64,000 nucleotides of DNA from positions 11,592,930 to 11,656,929 of the forward strand of contig NC_040012.1 in the NCBI RefSeq assembly GCF_000972845.2, given 5' to 3'. Shown in pieces: positions 35,764-48,660 of the stretch. The notes under the pieces were generated by a model. It made no database searches and was not told the DNA's origin. It was given only the letters and a program-made list of their open reading frames with translations. The stretch comes from Larimichthys crocea. Its lineage: Eukaryota > Chordata > Actinopteri > Sciaenidae. The position numbers were made by a program, and so were the translations under genes. Numbering within the stretch: position 1 is the first letter of the stretch; each line of letters opens with the position of its first letter.

Positions 35764-36000
35764 TTTCATTTGTTTATTCCTAAGAGTCAATTAGAATGAA
35801 AATATCTGAGGCCTGAATTAAGTCATTAATCATTTTCAGTGCAGATAAAATATGATTTTGCACACAGCCTACTTTACTTTAGCCGCGCATTCATTTCATT
35901 TGTTCTCTCCCAAAAGTCAACAGGAATGAACATATTTGAGACCTTTATTAAGTAATATATCATATTCAGTAGATATTCTTTTTCATTTTAGACTATATAT
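35764..36000 (+). repeat. diverged tandem duplication, about 130-bp unit
   Basis: TTCATTTGTTTATTCCTAAG...AGTCATTAATCATTTTCAG from 35764 is matched with many substitutions by TTCATTTGTTCTCTCCCAAA...AGTAATATATCATATTCAG from 35894. Offset is about 130 bp at the AGTCAA landmark. An old duplication. Confidence 0.7.
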
Positions 36001-36079
36001 TAAAAAACAAAACTAAATTAAAATAGGGAAGTGACTTTACAAACCTAGAGCACTACCTATAGGAAAGTGTGTCGAAGCA

Positions 36080-36410
36080 CTACATTAGGGCTGCAACTAT
36101 ATTTCATTATTGATTAATTGGCTATTCATTTTCTAAATGAATTGGGTTTTTTTTCTTTTTGTCCATAAAAGACAAAGATAACTGTAAAAAAACACCAGTT
36201 ATCATATTCCTTAACCCTAAAGTGATGTTTTCAAATTGCTTATTTTATTCAACCATCAGTCCCAAACCCAAATATTCAGTTTACTTTCATGTACGACAAA
36301 GAAAAGCATGATATCTTTACATTTGACATGCTGGATCCAAAGACTGTTTGGTCTTTTTGCTTGAAAAATTATTACCAATTATAAAAATAGTTGCAGATCT
36401 GATTTTTTAT
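36080..36410 (+). repeat. GGGCTGCAACTA-type repeat, near-complete copy
   Basis: TTAGGGCTGCAACTATATTT, CATTATTGATTAATTGGCTA, CAAATATTCAGTTTACTTTC, GACAAAGAAAAGCATGATAT, TTTTTGCTTGAAAAATTATT and AATAGTTGCAGATCTGATTT match the fish element from end to end. Confidence 0.8.
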
Positions 36411-37574
36411 TACTATTTATTGGCGCTTTAGTGGAAAACTATAGGATTCTGACACTACTATTAACACCTGAAATCATAAAACTCTTTATGTTATCATGTA
36501 CATTATATCACATGTAAAATAAATGTTCTTACTCTGCACATATAAGCGCACAGGGTGACATAAAACTCAGAGCAGCCTCAGAGAGCTCCATGTTAGATGT
36601 AAAGCTCTCCAAAACCTGCTGACTTTATGGTAAATCAACGAGTATGATTCCTTTATGACCATCAAGTGGAACAAACAACGTTAAAGGTATCCTCTGAGGG
36701 CTGATTGTCCTCGCCGGGAAGTGATCCCCAGCCCTCCTCTAACCCCGCCACATCAGAAAGGAGATGATTGTGTATTCCCCGTTACTCCATGCGCCTGGAG
36801 GAATGTTTGTCTGTTTATTGAGCTCCCGCTTCTTGTTAAAAACTATTCTCTTTAATTTCAGTTGTCTCCACAAGTGACTGGGTAGCTACTTAGAATGGCA
36901 CTGCTTTTCAGCTGGAGGTGCATATTCTCCAGATAATACTGTTTGCCTCTAATTGTATAGCGTCCTTTGCATCTGCGCTCTATTTGTTGATAAATTGGAT
37001 TCATGCAGATCGAGCGAGCATAATTTAATCACCAGGGAAGATGAATTCTTTTGAAGTTTTGCTGTGTATTACAGTCTTATTTATTTATCTTATTAAAGTA
37101 AAATAGTTAACGTAAAGGGGCAAAAACTGTTATTGGAAGAAAAGAAAATGCATTTTAATTAGTAAAAATACCAAGCTGACCAGCTGTTTGATGTGCAGCA
37201 GGCTGCAGACATGTGACCCTCGATATAGGTCGGATTTTTTTTTTCTGTGTCCTTATGAGCGCTGAAGTGAAAGAGTCCAGCAGAGACAGACGAGTCTGTG
37301 TTGTCTTAATTAATAGCTCTGTGGTCTCTTTTTGTTGCCTTCTTATTGAGCCAAGGTCAGCTGTCAAAAGATCCTGTGATCATATTGACTTGATTTGTAT
37401 TTCCTCCTAATCTTCAACCTACTATACCCCATGATCCCAGCTGTAAAAGATCATCTCTGTAAACAGCATGCTCCTCTTGTGACCACAGATGATTTGACAG
37501 ATTGAAGGTTGACTTTTCACTCTCTATAACAGCTTAAAAGATAAATTAGTGACAATTTAAACCTCCGATTTTCA
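36411..37574. other. no gene recognised
   Basis: Intergenic, AT-rich; nothing recognised beyond simple tracts. Confidence 0.4.
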
Positions 37575-37656
37575 TTTATAAATGTACTTAATAAATAGTT
37601 TATAATATAGCACCCTTTATAAATGTACTTAATAAATAGTTTATAATATAGCACCC
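37575..37656. repeat. exact tandem duplication, 41-bp unit, 2 copies
   Basis: Unit TTTATAAATGTACTTAATAA... at 37575-37615 is repeated exactly at 37616-37656. Confidence 0.95.
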
Positions 37657-37849
37657 AGAAGACTAGGCATATTAGATTGGAGCTGTAAATGGAGATTAGC
37701 TTTTTCAGTGAAGTTAGTTATTTAAGTTAAATGTAGGCCTATCTGTGTTTTGCTAGGAGGTGTCTGTCTGTTTACTGTTAGTATCATAATATGACTGCTT
37801 GTTTGGGACATAATTATCACACAAAACATGTCTTTTCTCGTGATAACTG

Positions 37850-38115
37850 AGCTAAAGCCAGCCGCCTATGAAGGCCATGAGGCGTAGCCAAAAACTGCAG
37901 TTCCTCAAACTGCCACTTAAGGCTGGCTGCAGAACATGTCAATCTCCTTAAGCCCTCATACTGAAATGTCTAACTTCACAGCAGAAATAAAGATGTTTGC
38001 AGTTTTGATCTCTATAGCTAATTTCCCATGTTCATTTTTTTACTCACACCTTCAAATTATATTAAGCTTAAAGTTCTGCATAATGACCACTTTGCCTCAC
38101 AAGGTCCAAGGACAA
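37850..38115 (+). repeat. AAAACTGCAGTT-type interspersed repeat
   Basis: CAAAAACTGCAGTTCCTCAA, ACTGCCACTTAAGGCTGGCT, CTCTATAGCTAATTTCCCAT and AAATTATATTAAGCTTAAAG align by eye with 63690-63955. Confidence 0.7.
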
Positions 38116-39004
38116 CTACTGTTGTAAAAAAAAAACATGAAGCTACATGTTTAATGAGTTTTCAACAGCTTTAAATTAATATGAATGAATGATAACCACA
38201 TGTTCATAAACATAACAAATGTTTTAAATACTGCAATGACTTGTTAATGTGTAAAATGTATCATTGAATATGATAACAGCAATGTTAAACTCTATTATTA
38301 ATCATTCATTGACTGTATACTCACCTCTATCTGCTTATAACTACATTCTAGTGTGTTATAAGCGATTTACTTAAAACATGTAAGCATGTCCCTTGTGGAC
38401 ATTTTTTGAAGCATTTTCTGAACTGACTTTTATCATTTCTCGTGATATTATGATCATTTATATTTCACTTGGATAGTCTGGATCTTGGTTATGCCTTTAC
38501 AAGTTTAAATTCAAAAGAATCCCTTCAACCTTCAGAGAATATTTCCAAAACTAAATATTCAGTACAATCTCAAAGTATGCAAGATGAGTTGTGTTATGCA
38601 TATAGATATTTTAAGATGGTGACCAGCACATAGGCACATGATTTGCTGCCAATGACACAGATGGCAATTCATTTGGATTTTTATCTCCTTGAGCATGCAG
38701 CTCTCCAGAGTCGAGTCTTGAGTCCCTTTCCTCTGAGGGAATAGAGTCCATTCAGGCGAGCAATGTTTTTACAGAGTCCTCTCCTTCACTGCATTTTCAG
38801 GACAAGCTGATGCCAGACAGACATCAGAGTTATCAAAAAATATACTGACAAGGACCTCTGAATGGTTGTCAGTTTCACAAAGTGATGCAGGAGACTCGGT
38901 TGTTTGATGTGAAGTGGCTGTCACACTAAGTGGGGAGAACCTGCTTTTAATTTGAATAACGATGATGTCATGCTTTGAAAAGTGCATGCAGCAAATTGCT
39001 CAGT

Positions 39005-39300
39005 TTTTAATCCTTTTAGACCTCACAGCTGCCTTTGACACCGTTGATCATCCAATTTAAATTTGAACGCCGTAAGCCCTGGGTGGTATTACCTGCCCCC
39101 CGCTTGACTGATTCATCTCCAGCCAGAAACTTTTATTTCACTGGTGGAAATTCATCTTTCTCTTGAGTGAACATCATATTTGGAGTTCCTCAGGGCACGA
39201 TTTGTGGACCAACCATTTTCTGCTGGGCCATATAATTTGTAAACAGGTTTAATATTGTTGCTACGATAATGATTTGTTGCTTTACTTTCTATTAAATCCT
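39005..39300 (+). mobile_element. decayed LINE reverse-transcriptase fragment
   Basis: Conceptual translation gives LLDLTAAFDTVDH (39010-39050 area), the RT active-site neighbourhood, then GVPQGTICGP near 39182-39213, then a degraded YADD-box remnant near 39258 (CYDNDLLLYFLLNP). Order and spacing fit the RT domain of a CR1/L2-type LINE. Frameshifts and an internal deletion make it a dead remnant of an endogenous retroelement. Confidence 0.75.
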
Positions 39301-39409
39301 AATTATCCTAATGGCCTTGTTACATGAAACAAATGCCCTGAAGTCTTCAGGTAGTGGACGTGTTTTTTTTAAGCTTTTAATACATGGCGATGGTGATCTG
39401 TTTGTTGTG

Positions 39410-39885
39410 CCACCACATACTGTATCTCAGATATTGAATGGACACAGGATGAGTCCTAGTGACTTTATTAATCATAATTTTTCTCTAACACCACAAGCAG
39501 GTCAAAGTCTTCACTTATCCAGTGAAATATCTCAACTTCTCTACTGAATACATTAACATCAACTTTAGTACAAAGATTCATGCCCCTGATAAGATGAAAA
39601 GTAAGACCTTTAGTGATCTCCTGACTTTAAATCTAGCACAATCCTCAGGCCCAGATTTTCATTTAATCATGACCAAATACCTGCAAAGCCAATAACATTC
39701 CCTGGAGCCTCAGTTGTACTTTGTGTTGAGTACTAATCCGAAAACGCATGTATGCCAACACACTAAACAAAGATAATTAACACGTATAACTATACATCAA
39801 CATGTTAGCATTGTCACTGTCAGCATGGAGATGTTAACATATAGCACACAGTACTACTATTACTATAGTACAGCCTCACAGTTTC
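39410..39885 (+). repeat. GCATGTTAGCATTGTCA-type interspersed repeat, long copy
   Basis: CTTATCCAGTGAAATATCTC, GACCTTTAGTGATCTCCTGA, ATGACCAAATACCTGCAAAG, CCTCAGTTGTACTTTGTGTT and CATGTTAGCATTGTCACTGT, ending in GTACAGCCTCACAG. Directly follows the LINE fragment. Confidence 0.75.
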
Positions 39886-41699
39886 ACTACAGCATTCATT
39901 TAGTAGGTGTTCTGGAGCTTTTGATTTTCTCATGATCTTCATTTTTTAATTTGAATTGCAGAAGGAAAATTCAGGATAAAACCAAGGTCATATCCACACT
40001 TGAACAGATTAAGAGTCTTCTAACGTCAGCGTTTACAACCACAAAAAATGTATTTTTTCAAAACGCTCTTCAAAGTGGATAAACTTGAAAAGACGTTTGC
40101 ATTGTCGTGTCAACAGGGAAAAGTCAGCTTTCCCAAACATCAGAAGTTATATGGTGCTCAGCGTAACAAACTTTCAGAAAAAAAATAATATCAAGGTTAA
40201 ATAAAGTTGAATAAGATGTTTTTCTTTACCGTCATAATCACCATTACTTGTGTGGCACCTATGCCTCTTTATTACTTTAAATAGATCATGCGGATTTCAT
40301 TTCACATTCACGACTTGAAGGATGTTTTGATCGTTATTTTCAGCAGCAGCATTTTCAGAAACATTAAATATTAATATCTTCCTCATTTAGTAAAACAACA
40401 GAAATCTCAGTATTTTTCTTTGAGAGGATGTTTTGACAGCCGTCAGAAGTTACAAGTAAATTGATCCCACTGGAGCTTCCAATATACCGTCTGAGTTCAC
40501 ACAGGATGGTAGTTTGTCAGTAATTGGTTATCATAATGAATTTTAAGCACCAATAGTTCCTTTGTCTTTTACCAAATTAGAAAAAAAAGCACACACTATC
40601 AGCTAATGGCAGAGATATAAGAGGATAAAAGACAGTAATGAGAATTTAGTGAGATAATAAGCTTCAGAGCCTTTAAACAAACAGAGCTGGTAAATGTTTA
40701 CTTTAATTATGGCACACATGGTTGTTTGTCCTCCAGGATCTTTAAGGTAACTCTATCCAGCTTGTGTTGCTACAGGCTGAAACATCACATCCTCACACCG
40801 GATCAACACTTTTAGAGGTTATTATGCTATTTCGCAATCAATTCTGCTCTGAGCAACAAATTAACAGTGGGGTAGGTCTCGGTCAATTGCATATTTACCA
40901 GCTGTTTGGATCCAATCGCAACTGTGGCTGCGTTCATTCTCATCCTGATAAGGAGGAGAAATTACAAACCAGAGTGCACCGGACTTTTTAAGACAAATAA
41001 TCATCATGGAAATGAGATTCACTTTCTAATCATACTATGTCCCAAGTCATTTATTTAAATTAATAACCTCACTGTGTTTACTTGTTGTGGGAAGCGCTGT
41101 GCATCTTAATGTACCTTCTATCCATCACATACTCTGAATATAGACAATATTACGTGGCACTTTTCATGACGTCCATTGATGAGGTGACGTGAGGTAAAAG
41201 CCATTATCCTTAAGTGATTTCACTCCCCGACTCGACAGACAAAGAGCAGCAGATGAGTGGGAGAAGGATGCACAAGACAATAAGTAGACATGGATTATGC
41301 TAAAAGAAGACTGCAGGGTAAATACGAGGGGGACTACTGTACTTTCACGGCATATTATTTTGATCACTGATTATCTCTGAGCAACATCGGCTGTGGTGTA
41401 TGTGAGAGTGTGAGATGATCCCTGAGAGGCCAGCAGACCGAGTCAGTGACCTAATTATGATGAATCAGGGCTGGGGAAAAGCTGTCTGGCCACCAGCCTT
41501 TTCTAAGTGGTTTCACACTACAAAGCAACAGCATGAACAGCCTCAACAAAGCAACAAAACACAAAAGGGTGCAGCAGCATGTATGTCACTTCACACATGT
41601 TCGTATTGTATGAGCTGAAAATGGAGGGAGAGGAACTCCTGTATATTTCTGAATCTCTGCTACTACTGTCATGAATGGACTGTATGCACTGGAAGATAA
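39886..41699. other. no gene recognised
   Basis: Intergenic, AT-rich; chance frames only. Confidence 0.4.
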
Positions 41700-42020
41700 C
41701 AAACAACTGCTGATTAGCTTAGCTTAGCATAAATATTTGAAACAAGGGAAAACAGCTAGCCTGGGAGGGGTGGGTGTCATGTCCGGGATCTCTTGGTCAG
41801 GTGCAGTGACTTCCTGTGGTCTCCCTGCTGGTTGCCGATTGTGACAAACTCCAGGAAGTCACTGCTCCTTGCCCAAGAAACATAACATAAGACATAACGC
41901 CCTGCAAAACCACAACCTGGTGTTTTTATTCTGTGGTTTTTGTACAGATTAAAGAAACAAGATACAACATGTTGATTACTGAGCTTTAAACGCTTTTTGG
42001 ATTTTTTTAATTGACAGATC
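41700..42020 (+). repeat. TTAGCTTAGC-type repeat, rearranged copy
   Basis: Core TTAGCTTAGCTTAGCATAAA then AACAGCTAGCCTGGG. The following GTGCAGTGACTTCCTG and its inverted partner CCAGGAAGTCACTGC (41799-41865) form an inverted repeat, after which the sequence matches the family in reverse orientation (TTCTGTGGTTTTTGTACAGA). Confidence 0.6.
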
Positions 42021-45000
42021 CAAACGGTCTTATCATCTAACTTAATAGCAAATGTTAAACCATTAAGGCAAAAAAAAAACTGGATCCAAATTGTCATAGA
42101 AATATGCATATCCCTGTAGAGTCCCAGGTACCGACATCAAAGAGCAGCTGTTCGGGGACGCACACATTACTGCATGACCTCTCTTAACTTATGGGTAAAT
42201 AGTGAAACAAAATACTCTGGGGGCTTGAGAAAGGCTCGCCCTGTAGTTTGGCATGACATCGGACCTCTGAGTGGTTTTAGATGCCATCCACAACACATTT
42301 AAGACTTGAATATGTAGCTTTGAGGATTTAAAAAAATATATATATTTCTTAGATGGATGTGTTAGCCCCAAACCATGACGCAGTATGAAATCAGTCCACA
42401 ATATCCACTGAGACACATTCTGCAAAGAGCCATACCTCTAGAGATAGTTTGGATTTTTTTCCTTTCCTGTCTAGTGGTTATCTGATCATCAGTCAAGGGA
42501 AAAGGTGAGTGTGGAGCGCAAACAAAAGGTGCTTGAATAAACTAGCTCCCGGCCACATTATTCAGACTCTGGGTATTGTACTCTGCTGACAAGCCTCAAC
42601 AGGACGTGAACCTTCAGAGAAGCTTCTCTGGGAATGGGTTGGACTCCTTATGCTTAACAAGGATCTCAGCGGATTAAAGAAAAAAAAGAAAAAAAGAAAA
42701 ATGTATGTAGATAGTCTGTATCTTTACTGCTGTAAGTAACAAATCAAAACTGTTGTACGGCATACAATTAGAAATCCAGAAACACCTGTAAGATATTGTG
42801 CAACACAATACAGCAGCCCTGCAGGGAATGCTAGACTACATTAGTTGTTTCTGTGTTGACTTAGTGCTGCGATACATTTAGAGGCTGTACTTTATGCTTT
42901 TATTTTATATTTAAAGGTGTTTCCAATATTCTGTCCACTTTGTTGTAAGAACAAACACCCGACAATACAATGCAATCAATCCAACAACGGCAAAAACTAC
43001 TACTCAGACTTTAATGATTGAGCTGACACCACGTAAACAGCAATTAAAATTCAGTTTCACAAGAGCAGTACTCAATATAGATTATAATACAACATGCAGG
43101 CATTTGTATTTTACTTATTACTCTCTGTATTTTGTAACAAGTTTACTTTAAATATGTTTCGATTGTAAAAACTTAACACTTCTTTGGTGTCATTTAATCA
43201 GTGGTTTTATATTTTTTTCAGCTCTTTAAGATTAAGATGTGTTCACTTGGGACGCCACATCGGATGTTGAATATCCCTCTAAGACTGGTATATTTGAATA
43301 GTTTCTAAAGGCCCAAAGAAAAATCATCCAGTAATTCACCTGTAAAGACATGTTCCGTTACCTTTTCTATCATGGTAATCACTTCTTGACCTCTTTGTGT
43401 GGTCTAAGTGTGGGAACCAATGGTTTAGATATATAAGCATATTATCAATAAACAAAATACAATCTCTAAAAGGCTGGAACTGCAAAAGAACAACAGATAT
43501 TTCTTTGCCCTCCACTATTGGAGATCACACAGTCAACACAGTCAGTCAGTCAGTTTGTCTGACACTTTTGATCAGACGTAAATGTCTTCATAGCTATGAG
43601 CCGTGAAATGTGATTATGGATAATCACGGTTTGAAGAGGGTAATTCTATCAGAGCCATCAGGTCGAAATGTACTTTTTAACAAACCTTTCCTTTGTGATA
43701 AAATATAAAAATGCCAAAGGCCACATTTTCATGACGTTAGCTGTTCATTCTTCCCAAAGTACGAAGCCATCAATTTTGGACCCTATTTGAGCACCAAGAA
43801 TATAAAATACATGGGATGTCTTAGAGCAGGAAGATCTCTTCTAATATTTATAGTTACTAAAGGATGAACCCCTGATTGTAGCGACCTGTTCTCTTGCCAA
43901 AATGTCCACGTCAAGATGTAAACTTAATAGGCATATCATCATGGGACTTACTGAACACTTTCAGTTTCAGTTTGCCGTTAAGTTACTCATTTAGTCTTCG
44001 TGCTTTATGGTCCCTGTTATCAGTTTGATGAGCTAAGAAGCCAAGGCTTTGAGCAGTGAACCAGGGCCAAAGTTACAAAAGTTTATCACATGATAAATTA
44101 TTCTGTAGACTGATATCGTTTATAGTTGCTTCACAGTGTGAAGTCTGTTCTTATTCTAATTGCCTGAGAAAGATCAAACTGATTTATAAATGAGAGCTTT
44201 TACTCTTGTGCAAGTAACTGTAGTGTTCGATTTTGGTGCTATCTCCCACAAAATAATGAATCTAGAGTGGTGAAACATCTTGATGTACATCATGAAATAC
44301 CGGCTACACATATAACATAATATAATATACAAAAAAATGGCAGAACATCAGTCATTTAAAAAAAAAAACAGTTTCAGTATGACTAGTGTTTCACAATTCT
44401 CTGTGATCACTGGAACAGAATAGATACAATAATGTTTACAAAATTGTCCACAGTGAGCTGGAAACTCCTCCAGGACTGCCATTTTTTATTTATGTTGAAC
44501 TGAACTCGCTATTGCTGTTTTCCTGTTTTTCAAGAGGACTCGGAAATATTTCAACGCTATTAAGATTTCAAACATAATCCACCAGGCAGCTGAATACTTA
44601 TACGGAGTGATATTTTGCAATTATGTGTCTTATAAACACTGCATCAATATTACAATCCCCCTCCGAGAAAATGGATTGTTTGTCTTTCCAAGCTAGTAGT
44701 CACAGTCTTCTCTGCCATAAATATTTTCTGTCACTGGTGCATTCCTCTGCCTTCACCGCAGCCTTTGAGTATTTTTGGCGATTGCCTGGTCTGCACCGAT
44801 GCTTTCATTCCAGTGGACTGATCACAGGAGACCTGATCCAGCTGTGTCATGAGTCGCAAAGAAAACCACGGCTGATAAGAAACCAAGACACTGAGTGATG
44901 TGGGATAAGGCGTGACTTTAAAGGCAACAAGCAGCATTTGGATTGTATTAGGAGATAATGCTAATGATATTGGGATTAGGGCTAATTTAGGCCTCTGTGA

Positions 45001-46074
45001 TTGAAGTAACAGTAAAAAAATAAACTTCTGGCTTGAGATCACTGGTGATAGCGTTAATATGAGACATGCCACTGAGCGCAGGGATGGATATGAATCAAGG
45101 GCCTGTAGGGGCAGACACGTCATCATCCCACAACAGCAGTGTTAGTTGCCACAGACAGCTGGAATGTTCCACTGGGATGACAGAAGGTGTGTCCTATCAC
45201 GCAACAACATCCCCCCACCTCTCTCAACACAACGTTTCCCCCATCAACATGCCTTCCACCAGCTCTAATCCCCCCGGTCCGAGCTAACCGGTCAGTTGAG
45301 ACAAATGGCGGGGAGCTTCTCGGTGGTGAAGACGCAGCAGGTGCTGCGCTGTCAAAGGCCACTTCACACCTCCTCTCTCCCTCTCTCACACCACAGCCAC
45401 TATCAGTTCTGGCCCCCGCCCCCCCCCATGTGAGGCCTGGCCATCTTCTCAATGGGAGGGGAGAAGGGGACTCTCCAGGGTCTGCTTTGTTATCAGCATG
45501 CTCCAGCTTTGAAGTGAGCTAGGCCAGAATCTGGACTGTGTTTACTTGAAGGCATCTCCCTTGTTGTGTGTGTCAGCCTGAGGTAATTATGGCTCAGCGA
45601 GTAGCCCTGACCGTGATGACACGGTGGGGTAGGTGTGGAGAAGTAGGCAGGGCCGGGAGTACATCAGCGTCTGAGGCTGCTCTTACTCACTGGGATGTGG
45701 TGTAGACAAGGGAGCTCCCAAGTGGGGTCTGCTTGCATGGACACGATTTGTTAAAATAAGCAATGACCATGGCCAATAATGTCCTATAATTGTATTGTTA
45801 TCATAAAGTACAGACCCGTTGTGCTTTTTTTCTCAGTGGGGTGTCACATCAAAGACTTCTTAAGCAATGCAATACATTTGGAAGTACAATTTTTGTAGCA
45901 TAATTCAAAATGAAAGTACGTTTACGTTGTTATTTTACCATAGTAATGTATGGTAATGTATTTTATATTCATTCTGGTGATTTAAGACTTAAAAGCAGTG
46001 GGTTTACTTTTGCTTCTTGAAGTTTGCAAATGTCATTGTAAGTTAAATAGTTCAATGTTTAGGGGTTTTTTTTT
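42021..46074. other. no gene recognised
   Basis: Gene-poor stretch. A GC-richer segment at about 45100-45520 carries overlapping open frames on both strands with Pro/Ser-rich, low-complexity translations and no family resemblance, so I leave it uncalled. Confidence 0.4.
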
Positions 46075-46390
46075 AAATAAAATGTGTTTTTCTGCTTTCT
46101 TGCCAAGAGTTGCGAGAGGAGAGGATTGATATCACTCTCATTTTTGTAAAAATAAATATGAAACTACAGCTGCTTAGCTTAGCTTAGCTTAGCTCAACAT
46201 AAAGACTGGAAACAGATGGAAACAGCTAGCCTGGCTCTGTCCAAAGAAAATAATCCACCTACCAGCATCTGAAAATCTTCATAATCAATATGCATAACCA
46301 AAGTGTGAAAATGATATGTTGTGGTTTTACGGGAGGTTATGTGACGTGTATTTCTTGGCTGGATGTTAAATATTCTCATCTAACTCTTGG
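46075..46390 (+). repeat. TTAGCTTAGCATAAAG-type repeat
   Basis: TTTCTGCTTTCTTGCCAAGA, GATTGATATCACTCTCATTT, four TTAGC units, CATAAAGACTGGAAACAGAT, GGAAACAGCTAGCCTGGCTC and TTTACGGGAGGTTATGTG: most of the consensus. Confidence 0.8.
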
Positions 46391-48449
46391 CAACAAAATG
46401 AATGAGGTCCAAAATGTCAAAGTATTCTTTTAAAGCAAAAGGTGGGCGATATTTAACAACAATTTCAAGACACGGTGACATCCAACAATGTGTTTAAATG
46501 TGCACTACTTTCTATTCAGAAGATGCAGAAGATGTAAATCTTTAAACACAAGTCATAAATATCTATCTAAAAGGCTAAATAAGTTCCTAAAATATCTGGG
46601 CACTGTAGTTTTTAGGTAAACAATACTAAAACAGGAGTAAATATTTGTTGGGGACTATTTTCAGCTGCTGATTAAACACACATTTGATGCTCTAGTGAGT
46701 ATTTGTGGCAGCAGAACAGTGTATGTGGGATTGAAAATAAACCCATCTTCATGGTAACATGTCTCATTTTTGGGTTTTTGGACAACAACGGAGGTCTATG
46801 GCACAGAGAAATAATCTACAGTGTCAGACTTTCAGTACACAGACAGTGCTAATACTGAGATCAATTCATTGTTGGTTTTGGTCTTTTCATGGGATTTGTT
46901 GACAATGACAAAATATAGAATATCATCAGATATATCCTTTAATCCTTTATGCAGAATAGTTTCATAACATGTCTGTCATTTTTGGATATAGCCCTGTAAC
47001 ACTGAGTTCCAGCTGTCCATCAGAAATGTGCTCAATATGGAAACGAACAGAGAATTAGTTGCTGATTTTGGATTGCCAATTATATTCAGCAGTTGTACTT
47101 TTATTAGAGGACTTGAAAAACACGCCAAATCTCTCAGCGTCATTCCAAAAGCACAATTCACACATTGCACAAGCTCACTGGTGAGAGTTTGATAATGAGA
47201 TTTTCCCTCCCTTCAGCTTGCTCAGTAGCTAAAGCATGATTTCTGTGGATACCAATTAAACCGCAAAAGCCTTGGGACTATATGAAAACCAGTATTAGTC
47301 AGATCTAAATGTCAAAACACATGACACTGGTGTTGTAAACAGATTACGTCTTAACAATCCTGTTTCTCCGGCTCCAAACATGTTGATGATGTCTGTCTTA
47401 GCATAAAGTCAAAGGTCAGATTCCACATAATGTTGCTGAAGCCAGCCTCACACATGATGGCACACAGACTGGATGTAGTCTGGTACTATATGACGCTGCA
47501 TTGCAAAAGGCCAAACACCCCCCAGTAGGTCGGTTGTCAAGGAAGATGTGTAAGCACTCTGTCAGAGTATTACCATGGAAAATAAGTCTTGCATCATCTG
47601 TAATATCCTGTGAGGTGTATAATCGTACGCCTCATTTGAACGCATTACAGAGTGACATATTATGAAATCCTGGGCTCTCTGTGCTGACTAGACTCTCTTT
47701 TTTTTCCTGTTATTTTACAGAGGCACATCTTAAAAACAAATCTAAGCACAATTAGGATATTTATCATGTCACTCTTTCTTTTAACTTACTGCAATTCATT
47801 TTGACTGTTATCCAGATTTAATAGATGTTCTCACTTGTGAAAGAATAATTGCCTGTCGGCTTTTGTACAGCACTGGAGCACGAAGCTAATTTGAAAAAAT
47901 GTAAATCAATTTCTCTTTAATGAATAAAAGCTTTCTTTTTTTAAAAAAAACAAAAAAAAAACAGCATAAATTCCTACACAGACCAAGGTGACGAATCACA
48001 TATGGCAGAGAGTTAATGTGACAGTGAAAGCTTTTTCAGAGCAAGTACTAGTGAATACACACAGATTAGGGAGGATCTACAAAGTCTATCGCAATCTGAT
48101 AAGACTTCTGGTGTTTTCATTGGTGAGTGTCTCTGCTTTTATCTTCTACAACTGCTGAGCTTCTCTTATCATGTGCAGCACAGCCTGGAATGTCAGCCTC
48201 TGATAATTGTCTCGTAATCTTTGGTTACCCAAGCAAAGAGTTAACACGGATCCTAACATATTTCACAAAATTTACCTGTAAGTCACTAAGACTGCCACGA
48301 TTTTAGCCGAGCAATATCTATCCGGTAAGCGGTTGGAAATTGAGTTTGGCTATAACGGAGGAGCTATGAAGGGAGTGCATACAGCCTCAATTTTTGTAGT
48401 AGGCACAGCCTGATGCAGTTCACAGTGCTTCATTGACTGGATTTCTCTA
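46391..48449. other. no gene recognised
   Basis: Intergenic; nothing beyond chance frames and an A-rich run near 47940-47962. Confidence 0.4.
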
Positions 48450-48660
48450 AAGTTAAAGGAATGGTTCAACATTTTGGGGGAAATATGCTTATTTGCTTTC
48501 TTGTCGAGTGATGAGGAAATTGATTTCACTCTCAAGTCTGTAAAGCAAACATGAAGCTACCGCCAGCAGATGGTTAGCTTAGCTCAGATTAAAAACTGGC
48601 AGCAGGGGGAAATAGCTATAGTGGCTCTCTTTTAAGTCAGGCTATCACAATATCAGCCAT
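48450..48660 (+). repeat. TTAGCTTAGC-type repeat
   Basis: TAAAGGAATGGTTCAACATT, TTGGGGGAAATATGCTTATT, TGCTTTCTTGTCGAGTGATG, ATGAAGCTACCGCCAGCAGA and GGTTAGCTTAGCTCAG: the 5' half of the family consensus. Confidence 0.8.

Noticed and set aside
45066..45522. Overlapping open frames on both strands in a GC-richer patch
   Set aside because: Low-complexity Pro/Ser/Thr translations, no splice sites of quality and no recognisable domain.
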